A stretch of DNA of 64,000 bases, from the NCBI RefSeq assembly GCF_011170125.1, contig NZ_BLLN01000003.1, forward strand, positions 620,001 to 684,000, read 5' to 3'. The notes below the pieces were generated by a model. The model was not told the DNA's origin. It worked only from the letters and a program-made list of their open reading frames with translations, and ran no database searches. The DNA is from Streptomyces diastaticus subsp. diastaticus. GTDB taxonomy: Bacteria > Actinomycetota > Actinomycetes > Streptomycetales > Streptomycetaceae. The translations under genes were made by a program, and so were the position numbers. Positions 9,217-18,705 of the stretch are shown here, one piece after another (within the stretch, counting starts at the first letter, position 1; each line of letters starts with the position of its first letter).

Positions 9217-12200
9217 GTGTCCGCCACGTCCAAGCCGCCCTTCACGCACCTGCACGTCCACACCCAGTACTCGCTGCTGGACGGTGCCGCGCGGCTCAAG
9301 GACATGTTCGACGCGTGCAACGAGATGGGCATGACGCACATCGCCATGTCCGACCACGGCAACCTCCACGGCGCCTACGACTTCTTCCACAGCGCCCAGA
9401 AGGCCGGGGTCATCCCGATCATCGGCATCGAGGCGTACGTGGCGCCCGAGTCGCGGCGGACCAAGCGGAAGATCCAGTGGGGCCAGCCGCACCAGAAGCG
9501 GGACGACGTCTCGGGTTCCGGTGGTTACACCCACAAGACGATCTGGGCGGCCGACTCCACCGGTCTGCACAACCTCTTCAGGCTCTCCTCCGACGCGTAC
9601 TCCGAGGGCTGGCTCCAGAAGTGGCCCCGGATGGACAAGGAGTCGATCTCGCAGTGGTCGCAGGGGCTGATCGCCTCCACCGGCTGCCCCTCCGGCGAGG
9701 TGCAGACCCGGCTGCGGCTGGGGCAGGAGGAGGAGGCGCTGCGGGCCGCCGCCGAGTACCAGGAGATCTTCGGCAAGGACCGGTACTTCCTGGAGCTGAT
9801 GGACCACGGCATCGAGATCGAGCGCCGGGTCCGCCAGGGCCTGCTGGACATCGGCAAGAAGCTCGGCATCCCCCCGCTGGTCACCAACGACTCGCACTAC
9901 ACGTACTCCCACGAGTCGGTCGCCCACGACGCCCTGCTCTGCATCCAGACCGGCAAGAACCTCTCCGACCCGGACCGCTTCCGCTTCGACGGCACGGGCT
10001 ACTACCTGAAGTCGACGGAGGAGATGTACGCCATCGACTCCTCCGACGCCTGGCAGGAGGGGTGCCGCAACACGCTGCTGGTCGCCGAGCAGATCGACAC
10101 CACCGGCATGTTCGAGAAGCGCGACCTGATGCCGAGGTTCGACATCCCGGACGGCTTCACCGAGGTCACCTGGTTCCAGGAGGAGGTCCGTCGCGGCATG
10201 GCGCGCCGCTTCCCGGCCGGCGTCCCCGAGGACCGCCAGCGGCAGGCCGAGTACGAGATGGACGTCATCATCCAGATGGGGTTCCCGGGGTACTTCCTCG
10301 TCGTCGCCGACTTCATCATGTGGGCCAAGAACAACGGCATCGCGGTCGGCCCCGGCCGAGGCTCCGCCGCAGGTTCGATCGTCGCGTACGCCATGGGCAT
10401 CACCGACCTCGACCCGATCGAGCACGGCCTGATCTTCGAGCGCTTCCTCAACCCGGAGCGCGTCTCCATGCCCGACGTCGACATCGACTTCGACGAGCGC
10501 AGGCGCGTCGAGGTCATCCGGTACGTCACGGAGAAGTACGGCGCCGACAAGGTCGCCATGATCGGCACGTACGGCAAGATCAAGGCGAAGAACGCCATCA
10601 AGGACTCGGCCCGCGTCCTCGGGTACCCGTACGCGATGGGCGACCGGCTCACCAAGGCGATGCCCGCCGACGTCCTCGGCAAGGGCATCGACCTCGACGG
10701 CATCACCAACCCGAAGCACCCGCGCTACAGCGAGGCGGGCGAGATCCGGGGGATGTACGAGAACGAGCCGGACGTGAAGAAGGTCATCGACACCGCCAAG
10801 GGCGTCGAGGGCCTGGTCCGGCAGATGGGTGTGCACGCGGCCGGCGTGATCATGTCCAGCGAGCCGATCGTCGACCACGCCCCGCTGTGGACCCGGCACA
10901 CCGACGGCGTCACCATCACGCAGTGGGACTACCCGCAGTGCGAGTCGCTCGGCCTGCTGAAGATGGACTTCCTCGGCCTGCGCAACCTCACCATCATGGA
11001 CGACGCGCGGAAGATGGTGGAGGCCAACAAGGGCATCGACCTCGACCTGCTCGCCCTGCCGCTGGACGACCCGAAGACCTTCGAACTCCTCTGCCGCGGT
11101 GACACCCTGGGCGTCTTCCAGTTCGACGGCGGACCCATGCGGTCCCTGCTGCGGCTGATGAAGCCCGACAACTTCGAGGACATTTCCGCCGTCTCGGCCC
11201 TGTACCGGCCGGGCCCGATGGGCATGAACTCGCACACCAACTACGCCCTGCGCAAGAACGGCCAGCAGGAGATCACCCCGATCCACCCGGAGCTGGAGGA
11301 GCCTCTCAAGGAGGTCCTGGGGCTCACCTACGGCCTCATCGTGTACCAGGAGCAGGTGCAGAAGGCCGCGCAGATCGTCGCCGGGTACTCGCTCGGCGAG
11401 GCCGACATCCTGCGCCGCGTGATGGGCAAGAAGAAGCCCGAGGAGCTGGAGAAGAACTTCGTCCTCTTCCAGGCCGGCGCCCGCAAGAACGGCTTCTCCG
11501 ACGAGGCGATCCAGGCCCTCTGGGACGTGCTGGTGCCCTTCGCCGGCTACGCCTTCAACAAGGCGCACTCCTCCGCGTACGGCCTGGTCACCTACTGGAC
11601 CGCCTACCTCAAGGCCAACTACCCGGCCGAGTACATGGCGGCGCTGCTCACCTCGGTCAAGGACGACAAGGACAAGTCGGCCGTCTACCTGAACGAGTGC
11701 CGGCGCATGAAGATCAAGGTGCTGCCGCCGGACGTCAACGAGTCGGTGCACAACTTCGCCGCCCAGAGCGACGACGTGATCCTCTTCGGCCTCGAAGCGG
11801 TCCGCAACGTCGGCACCAACGTGGTCGAGTCGATCATCCGCGCCCGCAAGGCGAAGGGGAAGTTCTCCTCCTTCCCCGACTACCTCGACAAGATCGAGGC
11901 CCAGGCGTGCAACAAGCGGACCACCGAGTCGCTGATCAAGGCCGGCGCCTTCGACGCGCTCGGCCACACCCGCAAGGGCCTCACCGCGCACTACGAGCCG
12001 ATGATCGACAACGTGGTCCAGGTCAAGCGCAAGGAGGCCGAGGGGCAGTTCGACCTCTTCGGCGGCATGGGTGACGAGAGCGCCGACGAACCCGGTTTCG
12101 GGCTCGACGTCGAGTTCACCGAAGAGGAGTGGGACAAGACCTACCTCCTCGCCCAGGAGCGCGAGATGCTCGGCCTCTACGTCTCCGACCACCCGCTCTT

Positions 12201-12765
12201 CGGTCTGGAGCACGTCCTCTCCGACAAGGCCGACGCCGGGATCGGGCAGCTCACCGGCGGCGACTTCGGGGACGGCGCGGTCGTCACGGTCGGCGGCATC
12301 ATCTCCGGCCTCCAGCGCAAGATGACCAAGCAGGGCAACGCCTGGGCCATCGCCACCGTCGAGGACCTCGCCGGTTCCATCGAGTGCATGTTCTTCCCCG
12401 CCACCTACCAGCTCGTCTCCACCCAACTCGTCGAGGACGCCGTCGTCTTCGTCAAGGGGCGGCTGGACAAGCGGGAGGACATCCCGCGGCTGGTCGCGAT
12501 GGAGCTCCAGGTCCCCGACCTGTCCAACGCGGGCACCAACGCCCCGGTGGTCATCACCATCCCCGCCGTCAAGGTGACCCCGCCGATGGTCAGCCGCCTC
12601 GGCGAGGTGCTCGACTCCCACCGCGGCAACTCCGAGGTGCGGATCAAGCTCCAGGGTCCGCGCAAGACCACCGTCCTCCGGCTCGACCGGCACCGGGTCC
12701 AGCCCGACCCCTCGCTCTTCGGTGACCTGAAGGTGCTCCTCGGCGCCTCCTGCCTGGCCGGCTGA
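9217..12765 (+). CDS. dnaE: DNA polymerase III alpha subunit
   Basis: A 1182-residue replicative polymerase, the usual length for actinobacterial DnaE1. The start is GTG 9217 with GGAGG at 9208-9212. The N-terminal PHP domain keeps its metal ligands (His13, His15, Asp22, His47, Glu72 and a later NDSHYT block), so it may carry an intrinsic proofreading exonuclease, as shown for mycobacterial DnaE1. The palm has PDVDIDF with Asp420 and Asp422, and Asp584 in KMDFLGLRNL, the catalytic triad. A beta-clamp-binding region and OB fold (about 1000-1090) follow. It elongates both strands at the fork. A strong terminator follows 30 bases downstream. Confidence 0.98.
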   Translation: MSATSKPPFTHLHVHTQYSLLDGAARLKDMFDACNEMGMTHIAMSDHGNLHGAYDFFHSAQKAGVIPIIGIEAYVAPESRRTKRKIQWGQPHQKRDDVSGSGGYTHKTIWAADSTGLHNLFRLSSDAYSEGWLQKWPRMDKESISQWSQGLIASTGCPSGEVQTRLRLGQEEEALRAAAEYQEIFGKDRYFLELMDHGIEIERRVRQGLLDIGKKLGIPPLVTNDSHYTYSHESVAHDALLCIQTGKNLSDPDRFRFDGTGYYLKSTEEMYAIDSSDAWQEGCRNTLLVAEQIDTTGMFEKRDLMPRFDIPDGFTEVTWFQEEVRRGMARRFPAGVPEDRQRQAEYEMDVIIQMGFPGYFLVVADFIMWAKNNGIAVGPGRGSAAGSIVAYAMGITDLDPIEHGLIFERFLNPERVSMPDVDIDFDERRRVEVIRYVTEKYGADKVAMIGTYGKIKAKNAIKDSARVLGYPYAMGDRLTKAMPADVLGKGIDLDGITNPKHPRYSEAGEIRGMYENEPDVKKVIDTAKGVEGLVRQMGVHAAGVIMSSEPIVDHAPLWTRHTDGVTITQWDYPQCESLGLLKMDFLGLRNLTIMDDARKMVEANKGIDLDLLALPLDDPKTFELLCRGDTLGVFQFDGGPMRSLLRLMKPDNFEDISAVSALYRPGPMGMNSHTNYALRKNGQQEITPIHPELEEPLKEVLGLTYGLIVYQEQVQKAAQIVAGYSLGEADILRRVMGKKKPEELEKNFVLFQAGARKNGFSDEAIQALWDVLVPFAGYAFNKAHSSAYGLVTYWTAYLKANYPAEYMAALLTSVKDDKDKSAVYLNECRRMKIKVLPPDVNESVHNFAAQSDDVILFGLEAVRNVGTNVVESIIRARKAKGKFSSFPDYLDKIEAQACNKRTTESLIKAGAFDALGHTRKGLTAHYEPMIDNVVQVKRKEAEGQFDLFGGMGDESADEPGFGLDVEFTEEEWDKTYLLAQEREMLGLYVSDHPLFGLEHVLSDKADAGIGQLTGGDFGDGAVVTVGGIISGLQRKMTKQGNAWAIATVEDLAGSIECMFFPATYQLVSTQLVEDAVVFVKGRLDKREDIPRLVAMELQVPDLSNAGTNAPVVITIPAVKVTPPMVSRLGEVLDSHRGNSEVRIKLQGPRKTTVLRLDRHRVQPDPSLFGDLKVLLGASCLAG

Positions 12766-12794
12766 GTCCGGGCGGCCAGGAGCCGCGGCACCAC

Positions 12795-12831
12795 GAGAGG
12801 GGCACACCCGCCCGGCGGGTGTGCCCCTCTC
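12795..12831. terminator. Bidirectional terminator after dnaE
   Basis: A perfect 17-base-pair stem (12795-12811 with 12815-12831) and a 3-base loop sits between the convergent dnaE and the small basic protein gene. It can serve both strands. Confidence 0.85.
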
Positions 12832-12877
12832 CTGTGTCGTGCTCGTCAGCTCGGCCCCAGGGGCCGTGGCCGCCGGA

Positions 12878-13054
12878 TCAGTTGTGGCCGAACTTGCGCT
12901 GGTGCTTGCGCGCCACGTCCGCAGGGCTGCCCTGCGCCGAGGACTGGATCGAGGAGATCGCCTCGGACGACTTCTCCTTCGTCTGCTGCGAAGCGGTGTC
13001 CGCCGCCTCGCGGGTCCTACTGCCGCCCTGCTTGCGATTCTTGTTCTTGGCCAT
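12878..13054 (-). CDS. Small basic hypothetical protein
   Basis: A 58-residue, highly charged protein starting at ATG 13054, with GGGAGG eight to nine bases upstream. It begins MAKNKNRKQGG and ends ADVARKHQRKFGHN, with a Ser/Gln/Glu-rich middle. There is no hydrophobic segment or Cys. Similar short KNKNRKQ...RKFGHN proteins are common in Streptomyces near dnaE, but no function is established that I know of. The composition (Lys/Arg ends, disordered middle) would fit nucleic-acid or spore association; this is inference only. Confidence 0.75.
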   Translation of the reverse strand: MAKNKNRKQGGSRTREAADTASQQTKEKSSEAISSIQSSAQGSPADVARKHQRKFGHN

Positions 13055-13293
13055 GGGGATCTGCCTCCCGAAAAGGTGTGGGTCCGGGGCCGACTCCAGA
13101 TTCACACGGCGCGACACTCTGCGCATCTCGGGCAATTACCGTCCGTGAGTGGGGCGGTGCTCCCACCCGGTCCCGATGCGCCACGCCGAAGATCGAGTTC
13201 GGGCCGTTAACGCTCACCGGGTCGGGCAGACTCGAAGGAAACCCGGCACCGGGCCCCCGCCCGCCCCGGGACCGACGGAATGAGGTGGTACGC

Positions 13294-14532
13294 GTGGACC
13301 GCTGCGTCGTCCTGGTGGACGCCGGATACTTGCTTGGCGCCGCCGCCAGCCTGCTCGCCGGGGACCCCTCCCGCTCCCGTATCGCCGTCGACCACGCCAC
13401 CCTCGTCCGGCAACTGCGCGAGCGCGCCGAGGTCGAGACGGCCCAGCCGCTGCTGCGCATCTACTGGTTCGACGGCGCCCCCGACCGCGTCCCCCAGCCC
13501 GAGCACCGCCGGCTGCGCGTCATGCCCCGCGTCACCGTCCGCCTCGGCGCCCTGACCCGCAGTGACGGGCGGTGGGCCCAGAAGGGCGTGGACGCCGCCA
13601 TGCACGCCGAACTCACCGAACTCGCCCGCAACAAGGCCTGCTCCGACATCGTCCTGGTCACCGGCGACGGCGACCTGCTGCCCGGTATGACCGCCGCGAA
13701 GGAGCACGGCGTCGCCGTCCACCTCTGGGCCGTGCAGGCGGCCGGTGGCGACTACAACCAGTCCGAGGACCTGGTGGCCGAGGCCGACGAGCGCCGCCTG
13801 CTCGACCGCGCCTGGATCACCCGCGCCATCCGCGCCCGCGACACCGCCGGGAGCTGCGCCCCCCAGCCCGCCCCCGGCCCCGAGATCGCCGCCATCCTCT
13901 CCGCGCCGCTGCCCGACACCGCCACCCGCCCCGCCCGCGACTCCGAGCCCGAGCAGCCCCCGGCCCCCGCCGGGACCAACGGCACCGCGCCGGCGAGCGC
14001 ACCTCACCCCCGGGCCGTCCCCACCCCCAAGGACCTGGCCGCCCTGCGCGCCGCCGACCGGGCCGTCCCCGCCAGGGAGCAGCCCGCCACCGCCACCCTG
14101 CGCTGGTCCTCCGACAAGGGCCTCGTCGAACGCCCCGGTGCCGCCGACTCGCCCGACGACACCGTACTGCCCACCCTCGCCCAGCTCACCACCGCCGAGC
14201 AGCGGTGGGCCGACCGCGAGGAGGACATCACCACCGTCGGCGGCGACCCCTTCGAGGTCGGCCAGGTCTTCGCCCGCCGCTGGCTCGGCCGCCTCGGCGA
14301 CCGTTCCCTGCTGCCGCGCCTCGCCGCCCTCTACCCGCGCATCCCGCACCGCGTCGACGGCGAGCTGCTGCGCTACGCGGCCCGGTTCGGGCTCCTCGCC
14401 CACAAGGACGACCAGATCGACGAACACGACCGGTACGCGATCCGGGCCGGGTTCTGGCGCGAGATCGACCTTCCCGCCAACGGCGAACCGGCCGCCCAGC
14501 AGCCCCTCGACCACGCCCGCCCGCCGACCTGA
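13294..14532 (+). CDS. NYN (PIN-like) domain protein, putative ribonuclease
   Basis: A 412-residue protein. The GTG at 13294 follows a TGAGGTGG ribosome binding site (13281-13288). Residues 1-170 form a NYN domain: VDAGYLL with Asp9, KGVDAAMHAEL and VTGDGDLLPGM supply the acidic residues that bind Mg2+ in PIN-like nucleases. A Pro/Ala-rich linker (about 185-270) joins a C-terminal helical domain rich in Arg and Leu, perhaps a winged-helix RNA-binding unit. The protein should be a cytoplasmic endoribonuclease; its substrate is unknown. The 239-base divergent gap upstream (13055-13293) holds no other recognisable feature. Confidence 0.85.
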   Translation: MDRCVVLVDAGYLLGAAASLLAGDPSRSRIAVDHATLVRQLRERAEVETAQPLLRIYWFDGAPDRVPQPEHRRLRVMPRVTVRLGALTRSDGRWAQKGVDAAMHAELTELARNKACSDIVLVTGDGDLLPGMTAAKEHGVAVHLWAVQAAGGDYNQSEDLVAEADERRLLDRAWITRAIRARDTAGSCAPQPAPGPEIAAILSAPLPDTATRPARDSEPEQPPAPAGTNGTAPASAPHPRAVPTPKDLAALRAADRAVPAREQPATATLRWSSDKGLVERPGAADSPDDTVLPTLAQLTTAEQRWADREEDITTVGGDPFEVGQVFARRWLGRLGDRSLLPRLAALYPRIPHRVDGELLRYAARFGLLAHKDDQIDEHDRYAIRAGFWREIDLPANGEPAAQQPLDHARPPT

Positions 14533-14654
14533 CGGCACCGCCGCGCCGGTCAGCGCCGCGCACCGCCGCCGAGCCCCGTCCGGGGCCGCCGGACAGCGCT
14601 CGCCGCCCGACACGGCAGCCCGGACCCGGGCACAAAGCAGGCAACGCGACCCCG

Positions 14655-14660
14655 TAGGCT
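14655..14660 (+). promoter_or_regulatory. -10 box of the ABC exporter operon
   Basis: TAGGCT lies eight bases before the GTG at 14669. No ribosome binding site is present, so the transcript is probably leaderless. Confidence 0.5.
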
Positions 14661-14668
14661 CGTCCCTC

Positions 14669-15688
14669 GTGAGCATGGACCGCACGGACTCCGCACCCGC
14701 CCCCGAGGGGGAAGCCGTCTGCGTCGTGCGGGACCTCGTGAAGACGTATCCGGCGACCCGGGGCAGACGCGGCGCCCCCGCGAACCCGGAGGTGCGCGCC
14801 ACCGACCACATCGACCTCGACGTGCGGGGCGGTGAGATCTTCGGCCTGCTCGGGCCCAACGGCGCGGGCAAGTCCACCCTCGTCCGGCAGCTCACCGGGC
14901 TCATGCGCCCCGACTCCGGCACGGTCCGCATCCTCGGCCACGACGTCGTCCGCCACCCCGAGCGGGCCGCCCGGCTCCTCGCCTACCTCGGCCAGGAGTC
15001 CACCGCCCTGGACGAGCTGACCGTCGCCCTCGCCGCCGAGACCACCGCCCGGCTGCGCGGCCTCGACGCCGCCTCCGCCCGCGCCCAGCGTGACGCCGTC
15101 CTCGACGAACTCGGCCTCGGCCCGCTCGCCTCCCGGCCGCTGAAGAAGCTCTCCGGCGGACAGCGCCGGCTCGCCTGCTTCGCCACCGCCCTGGTCGGCA
15201 GCAGGCCCCTGCTGGTCCTGGACGAGCCCACCACCGGCATGGACCCGGTCGCCCGCCGCGCCGTCTGGGCCGCCGTCGACCGGCGCCGGGCCGAGGAGGG
15301 CACCACGGTGCTGCTCGTCACCCACAACGTCATCGAGGCCGAGACGGTCCTCGACCGGGTCGCCGTCCTCGAACAGGGCCGCGTCATCGCCTGCGACACC
15401 CCTTCCGGGCTCAAGAGCCGGGTCGCCCACGAGGTCCGGCTCGACCTGTTGTGGCGCGAGCGGCCGCCGCTCGACGTCCCCGAGGTGGCCGCCCTGCGGG
15501 ACTCGGCCGCCGAGTCCGGCCGCCGCTGGGTGCTGCGCCTGGCGCCCGACGAGGCACGCGCCGCCGTGGCCGCTGTGACCGGCGGCTCGGCCTTCGCGGC
15601 ACTGGACGACTTCACCCTGGCCACGCCGAGCCTGGAAGACGTCTACCTGGCACTCGGCGGCAGCGGAACGGGACTGGTGAAGACATGA
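14669..15688 (+). CDS. ABC exporter ATP-binding protein
   Basis: A 339-residue ATPase of the DrrA/multidrug-export type. The GTG at 14669 is chosen because a TAGGCT -10 box lies eight bases upstream, giving a leaderless start; ATG 14675 is the alternative. Walker A is GPNGAGKST, the signature is LSGGQRR, Walker B is LLVLDEPTTGMDP, and the switch His is in LLVTHNV. A C-terminal extension of about 100 residues follows, as in exporters of this class. Its stop overlaps the permease start by four bases (ATGA at 15685-15688), so the two are translationally coupled. The exported compound is unknown. Confidence 0.95.
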   Translation: MSMDRTDSAPAPEGEAVCVVRDLVKTYPATRGRRGAPANPEVRATDHIDLDVRGGEIFGLLGPNGAGKSTLVRQLTGLMRPDSGTVRILGHDVVRHPERAARLLAYLGQESTALDELTVALAAETTARLRGLDAASARAQRDAVLDELGLGPLASRPLKKLSGGQRRLACFATALVGSRPLLVLDEPTTGMDPVARRAVWAAVDRRRAEEGTTVLLVTHNVIEAETVLDRVAVLEQGRVIACDTPSGLKSRVAHEVRLDLLWRERPPLDVPEVAALRDSAAESGRRWVLRLAPDEARAAVAAVTGGSAFAALDDFTLATPSLEDVYLALGGSGTGLVKT

Positions 15689-16566
15689 CAGGCGGCCCCG
15701 CGACCCCCACGACCGACCGCCGGGCCGCCGCGCCCGGCCGCGCCGCCCACGGAACGGGACCCGGCATGAGCACCACCGCCCCCACGGCCGCCCCCCGGGC
15801 CGTCGCCGCCCCCGCCACGCTCGCCCCCCGGGCCCGGCTGCTGCCCTCCCTCTCCGCCGTCTACCGGGCGCAGCTCTCCCGGGCCCGGGTCGCCCGCATT
15901 CCGCTGCTCTTCGTCGCGACCTTCCAGTCCGTCGGCATCATGATCCTCATGCGCGGCGTCGTCGACGGCGGCACCGAGGCGCACGCCGTCGTGGCCGGTT
16001 CCAGTGTCCTCGTCGTCGCCTTCGTCGCCCTCAACCTGCTCGCCCAGTACTTCGGGCAGCTGCGCGCCGGCGGCGGCCTCGACCACTACGCGACGCTGCC
16101 GGTGCCGCCCGCCGCCGTCGTCCTCGGAGCCGCCGGGGCGTATGCCTCCTTCACCGTGCCCGGGACCCTGGTCACCGCGCTGGTCGGCTGCGTCCTCTTC
16201 CAGTTGCCGCTGGCCCAGCTGTGGGTGCTGATCGCGGTCATCCCGCTCGCCGGCGCCGCCCTCTCCGGCCTCGGCGCCGCCCTCGGCCTGCTCGCCCCGC
16301 GCCCGGAGCTGGCCACCCTCCTCGGCCAGCTCGGCATGTCCGCCGCGCTGCTGCTCGGCGTGCTCCCGCCCGAGCGGCTGCCCGCCCTGCTGGTCCTCGC
16401 CCGCGACCTGCTGCCCTCCACCTACGGCGTGGAGGCCTTCGCGCGGACGTTCGCGCCGCACCCCGACTGGGCGGCGGTCCTCGTCGACCTCGGGGTCTGC
16501 GCGGGCGTCGGCGCGGTCTCGCTGACCCTCGCCACGTGGGCGTACCGCCGGGCCGCCGTCCGCTGA
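15685..16566 (+). CDS. ABC exporter permease
   Basis: A 293-residue membrane protein of the ABC-2 type. After a hydrophilic N-terminal stretch of about 60 residues it has six hydrophobic segments. The PLLFVATFQSVGIM segment comes first and YGVEAFARTF precedes the last helix, as is usual for drug or antibiotic exporters. The start ATG overlaps the ATPase stop in ATGA. Together they form a complete exporter of two ATPase and two permease chains. A later ATG (MSTTAPTAAPR, 15766) is possible, but the overlap makes 15685 more likely. Confidence 0.92.
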   Translation: MTGGPATPTTDRRAAAPGRAAHGTGPGMSTTAPTAAPRAVAAPATLAPRARLLPSLSAVYRAQLSRARVARIPLLFVATFQSVGIMILMRGVVDGGTEAHAVVAGSSVLVVAFVALNLLAQYFGQLRAGGGLDHYATLPVPPAAVVLGAAGAYASFTVPGTLVTALVGCVLFQLPLAQLWVLIAVIPLAGAALSGLGAALGLLAPRPELATLLGQLGMSAALLLGVLPPERLPALLVLARDLLPSTYGVEAFARTFAPHPDWAAVLVDLGVCAGVGAVSLTLATWAYRRAAVR

Positions 16567-16622
16567 GCGCCCGCCGCCCCACGATCGGACCTCCCGGCCC
16601 GCGCCCGCCCGGCCGGGCCTGG

Positions 16623-16628
16623 CACGAT
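16623..16628 (+). promoter_or_regulatory. -10 box of the 16635 gene
   Basis: CACGAT is six bases before the GTG at 16635, with no ribosome binding site; probably leaderless. Confidence 0.4.
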
Positions 16629-16634
16629 GTCCGG

Positions 16635-17267
16635 GTGACCGCACCGCTGAACCAGCCCCCGCCGCCGCACGGACGCCCCGGGTACGACCCGTGGCAGCTC
16701 CCCGAGGGGGCGTACCCGGCCCACCCCGGTCCGGTCCGGGACGAACCGCTGAGCCATGAGATCCGCCGGGCCGCGCTGACCGCCCTCGCCGTGGCCCTCC
16801 TCGGTCTGCTGCTCGGCTTCCTCTGGTCCCGGCTGGCCCCGCACGTCCCGCTGGTCTCCGACGGCGAGGCCGTCTACCTCAGGGACACCGAGGGCGAGCA
16901 GGCCATCGGCGCCGACGGCACCTTCGCCCTCCTCGCACTCGCCTTCGGCGCGGTCAGCGGCGTCGCCGCCTTCCTCGTCCACCGCGCGGGCGGCATCCTC
17001 CTGGTCTGCGGCCTCGCCCTCGGCTCCCTCGGTGGTGCCGCCGTGGCCTGGCGGTTCGGCATGGCGCTCGGCCCGGACGGCGACGTCGCCGGCCACGCCC
17101 GGGACGCCGGGCAGGGAGTCCCCTTCGACGCCCCACTGGAACTGGGGGCCCTCGGCGTACTGGTCGCCTGGCCCCTCGCGGCCCTCCTGGTGCACCTGGG
17201 ACTGACCGCGCTGTTCGGTCCCCGGGAGGAGCAGAAGGACGTCCACTGGCAGCAGGCCGAGGGCTGA
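16635..17267 (+). CDS. Membrane protein, DUF2567-like
   Basis: A 210-residue protein. Residues 1-45 are Pro-rich and cytoplasmic; four hydrophobic segments follow at about 52-72, 97-115, 122-140 and 175-197. The loop after the first segment holds SDGEAVYLRDTEGEQAIGADGTF, which resembles the DUF2567 family of actinobacteria. The assignment is from memory of the family and is moderate. It lies downstream of the exporter pair but appears to have its own leaderless promoter. Its 3' end faces ybaK across a 147-base gap with no clear signal. Function unknown. Confidence 0.75.
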   Translation: MTAPLNQPPPPHGRPGYDPWQLPEGAYPAHPGPVRDEPLSHEIRRAALTALAVALLGLLLGFLWSRLAPHVPLVSDGEAVYLRDTEGEQAIGADGTFALLALAFGAVSGVAAFLVHRAGGILLVCGLALGSLGGAAVAWRFGMALGPDGDVAGHARDAGQGVPFDAPLELGALGVLVAWPLAALLVHLGLTALFGPREEQKDVHWQQAEG

Positions 17268-17414
17268 CCGGCTTCGCGCCCCTTGCCTCCGCCCGCCGCG
17301 GGCTGCCTGTCGCGATCACCGGTACCGGCGCCGGGGGCTCGGCGCACCCGGGCCGCCCGGTACGCCCACCGTCGTCTCGGCCGGGTGCCGCCGCGGGCGC
17401 ACGGAGCGCCCCGG

Positions 17415-17915
17415 TCAGGCCGGCCGGGCGATCCGTGCCGTGACCGCGCCGGTCAGGCCGGCCAGGGTCCCCGGTGCCAGTTCCACCTCCAGGCCCCGGC
17501 GGCCCGCCGACACGCAGATCGTGGTGTGGTCGGTGGCTGAGGCGTCCAGCACGGTCGGCAGGGATCTGCGCTGGCCGAGGGGGGAGATGCCGCCGCGCAC
17601 GTAGCCCGTGGCGCGTTCGGCGGCGGCCGGGTCGGCCATGGTGGCGCGTTTGCCGCCGGCGGCGGCGGCGAGGGCCTTCAGGTCGAGGGTGCCGGCGACG
17701 GGGACCACGGCGACGGTGAGGCGCCCGTCGACCTCGGCGAGGAGGGTCTTGAAGACGCGGTCGGGGGAGACGCCCAGGGCCTCGGCGGCCTCCTCTCCGT
17801 AGGAGGGGTGCGCCGGGTCGTGGGCGTAGGCGTGCGTGGTGTACGCGGCGCCGGCGGCCTTCAGGGCGACGGTGGCGGGGGTGCCACCGGACTGCTTCTT
17901 CTGCTTCCTGGCCAT
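17415..17915 (-). CDS. ybaK: Cys-tRNA(Pro) deacylase, YbaK/EbsC family
   Basis: A 166-residue single-domain protein of the YbaK/ProX superfamily. Typical blocks are VFKTLLAEVDGRLTVAVVPVAGTLDLKALAAAAGGKRA and GYVRGGISPLG, the latter being the GGxSP-like substrate loop. These proteins hydrolyse Cys-tRNA(Pro) that prolyl-tRNA synthetase makes by mistake. It starts 20 bases after the stop of the LON-domain gene on the same strand, so the two are likely co-transcribed. The length and motifs fit the family without oddities. Confidence 0.93.
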   Translation of the reverse strand: MARKQKKQSGGTPATVALKAAGAAYTTHAYAHDPAHPSYGEEAAEALGVSPDRVFKTLLAEVDGRLTVAVVPVAGTLDLKALAAAAGGKRATMADPAAAERATGYVRGGISPLGQRRSLPTVLDASATDHTTICVSAGRRGLEVELAPGTLAGLTGAVTARIARPA

Positions 17916-17935
17916 GAGGTGCCTGCTCCGGGCAA

Positions 17936-18691
17936 TCAGTTGAGGCTGGTGGGCGAGCGGGTCAGCTCGGCGGCCGGGAGCGAGGGGAGATGCCGTATCA
18001 CCGCGGTCTCGCGGCGCAGCAGCGCCAGTTCGTCGCGGAGCCGGGACGCCGTGTCGGGGGCCTGGAGCAGGCGCTGGCGGGTGGGGACGTCCAGGACCGT
18101 GGCGGCGGCGACCAGGTAGGAGACGACGGCGGGCTCGTCGGGCAGGTCGGCGTCGGCGGTGAGGGTCAGTTCGCGGGCTCCGGCCAGGCGTTTCTGGTAC
18201 GACCGGAAGGCGCGCAGGACCCCCTCGGCGAGGGCGCCCGCCTCGTCGCCCGGGTCCTCGGGCAACGGCTCCGCCTCGGCGGTCAGGTAGGGCCCGGAGG
18301 TGTCGATGGAGTGGAGGCGGACGCGGGTGGTGCCGGTGGCGAGGACCTCGTAGCCGCCGTCCTCGCGTTCGCGGATGGTGGCGGCGTCGGCGATGCAGCC
18401 GACGGCGTGCAGGGAGCGGGCCGGGTCGTCCCCGAAGCCCGTCATGGGCCCGGCGTCCGGGCGCCCGGCGTCGTCGGGCATGCCCGGCTCGCTCGGCGCC
18501 ACCTCGTGGCCGTCGCGGATGGCGACGACCACGAACTGGCAGGGCTCATCGGCCTCGGGGTCCTCCGGGAGGGAGTCCAGAAGGTCCCGCATCAGGGCGC
18601 GGTAGCGCGCCTCGAAGACATTGAGGGGCAGCACGAGCCCCGGGAAGAGGACCGTGTTCAACGGGAAGAGCGGCAGCCGGACGGTGGTCAC
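17936..18691 (-). CDS. LON peptidase substrate-binding domain protein
   Basis: A 251-residue protein made of a stand-alone Lon N-terminal (LAN) domain. It begins VTTVRLPLFPLNTVLFPGLVLPLNVFEARY, the signature of the family. An Asp/Pro-rich insert lies near residues 50-95, and a helical region follows from about 140. No ATPase or protease domain is present. Such proteins are thought to bind unfolded or modified substrates; the role in Streptomyces is not defined. The GTG at 18691 has a TAGGCT box eight bases upstream and no ribosome binding site. That box overlaps the TAG stop of the preceding gene. Confidence 0.9.
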   Translation of the reverse strand: MTTVRLPLFPLNTVLFPGLVLPLNVFEARYRALMRDLLDSLPEDPEADEPCQFVVVAIRDGHEVAPSEPGMPDDAGRPDAGPMTGFGDDPARSLHAVGCIADAATIREREDGGYEVLATGTTRVRLHSIDTSGPYLTAEAEPLPEDPGDEAGALAEGVLRAFRSYQKRLAGARELTLTADADLPDEPAVVSYLVAAATVLDVPTRQRLLQAPDTASRLRDELALLRRETAVIRHLPSLPAAELTRSPTSLN

Positions 18692-18699
18692 GACGCGCA

Positions 18700-18705
18700 A
18701 GCCTA
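18700..18705 (-). promoter_or_regulatory. -10 box overlapping the upstream stop codon
   Basis: TAGGCT on the minus strand begins with the TAG stop of the 18703-19740 gene and lies eight bases before the GTG of the LON-domain gene. This suggests an internal leaderless promoter. Confidence 0.5.

Noticed and set aside
8803..12807. A 1334-codon open frame on the minus strand opposite dnaE
   Set aside because: It is a shadow of dnaE caused by high GC content. It is rich in Asp, Val, Gly and Leu repeats without a domain, and the plus strand encodes a complete polymerase.
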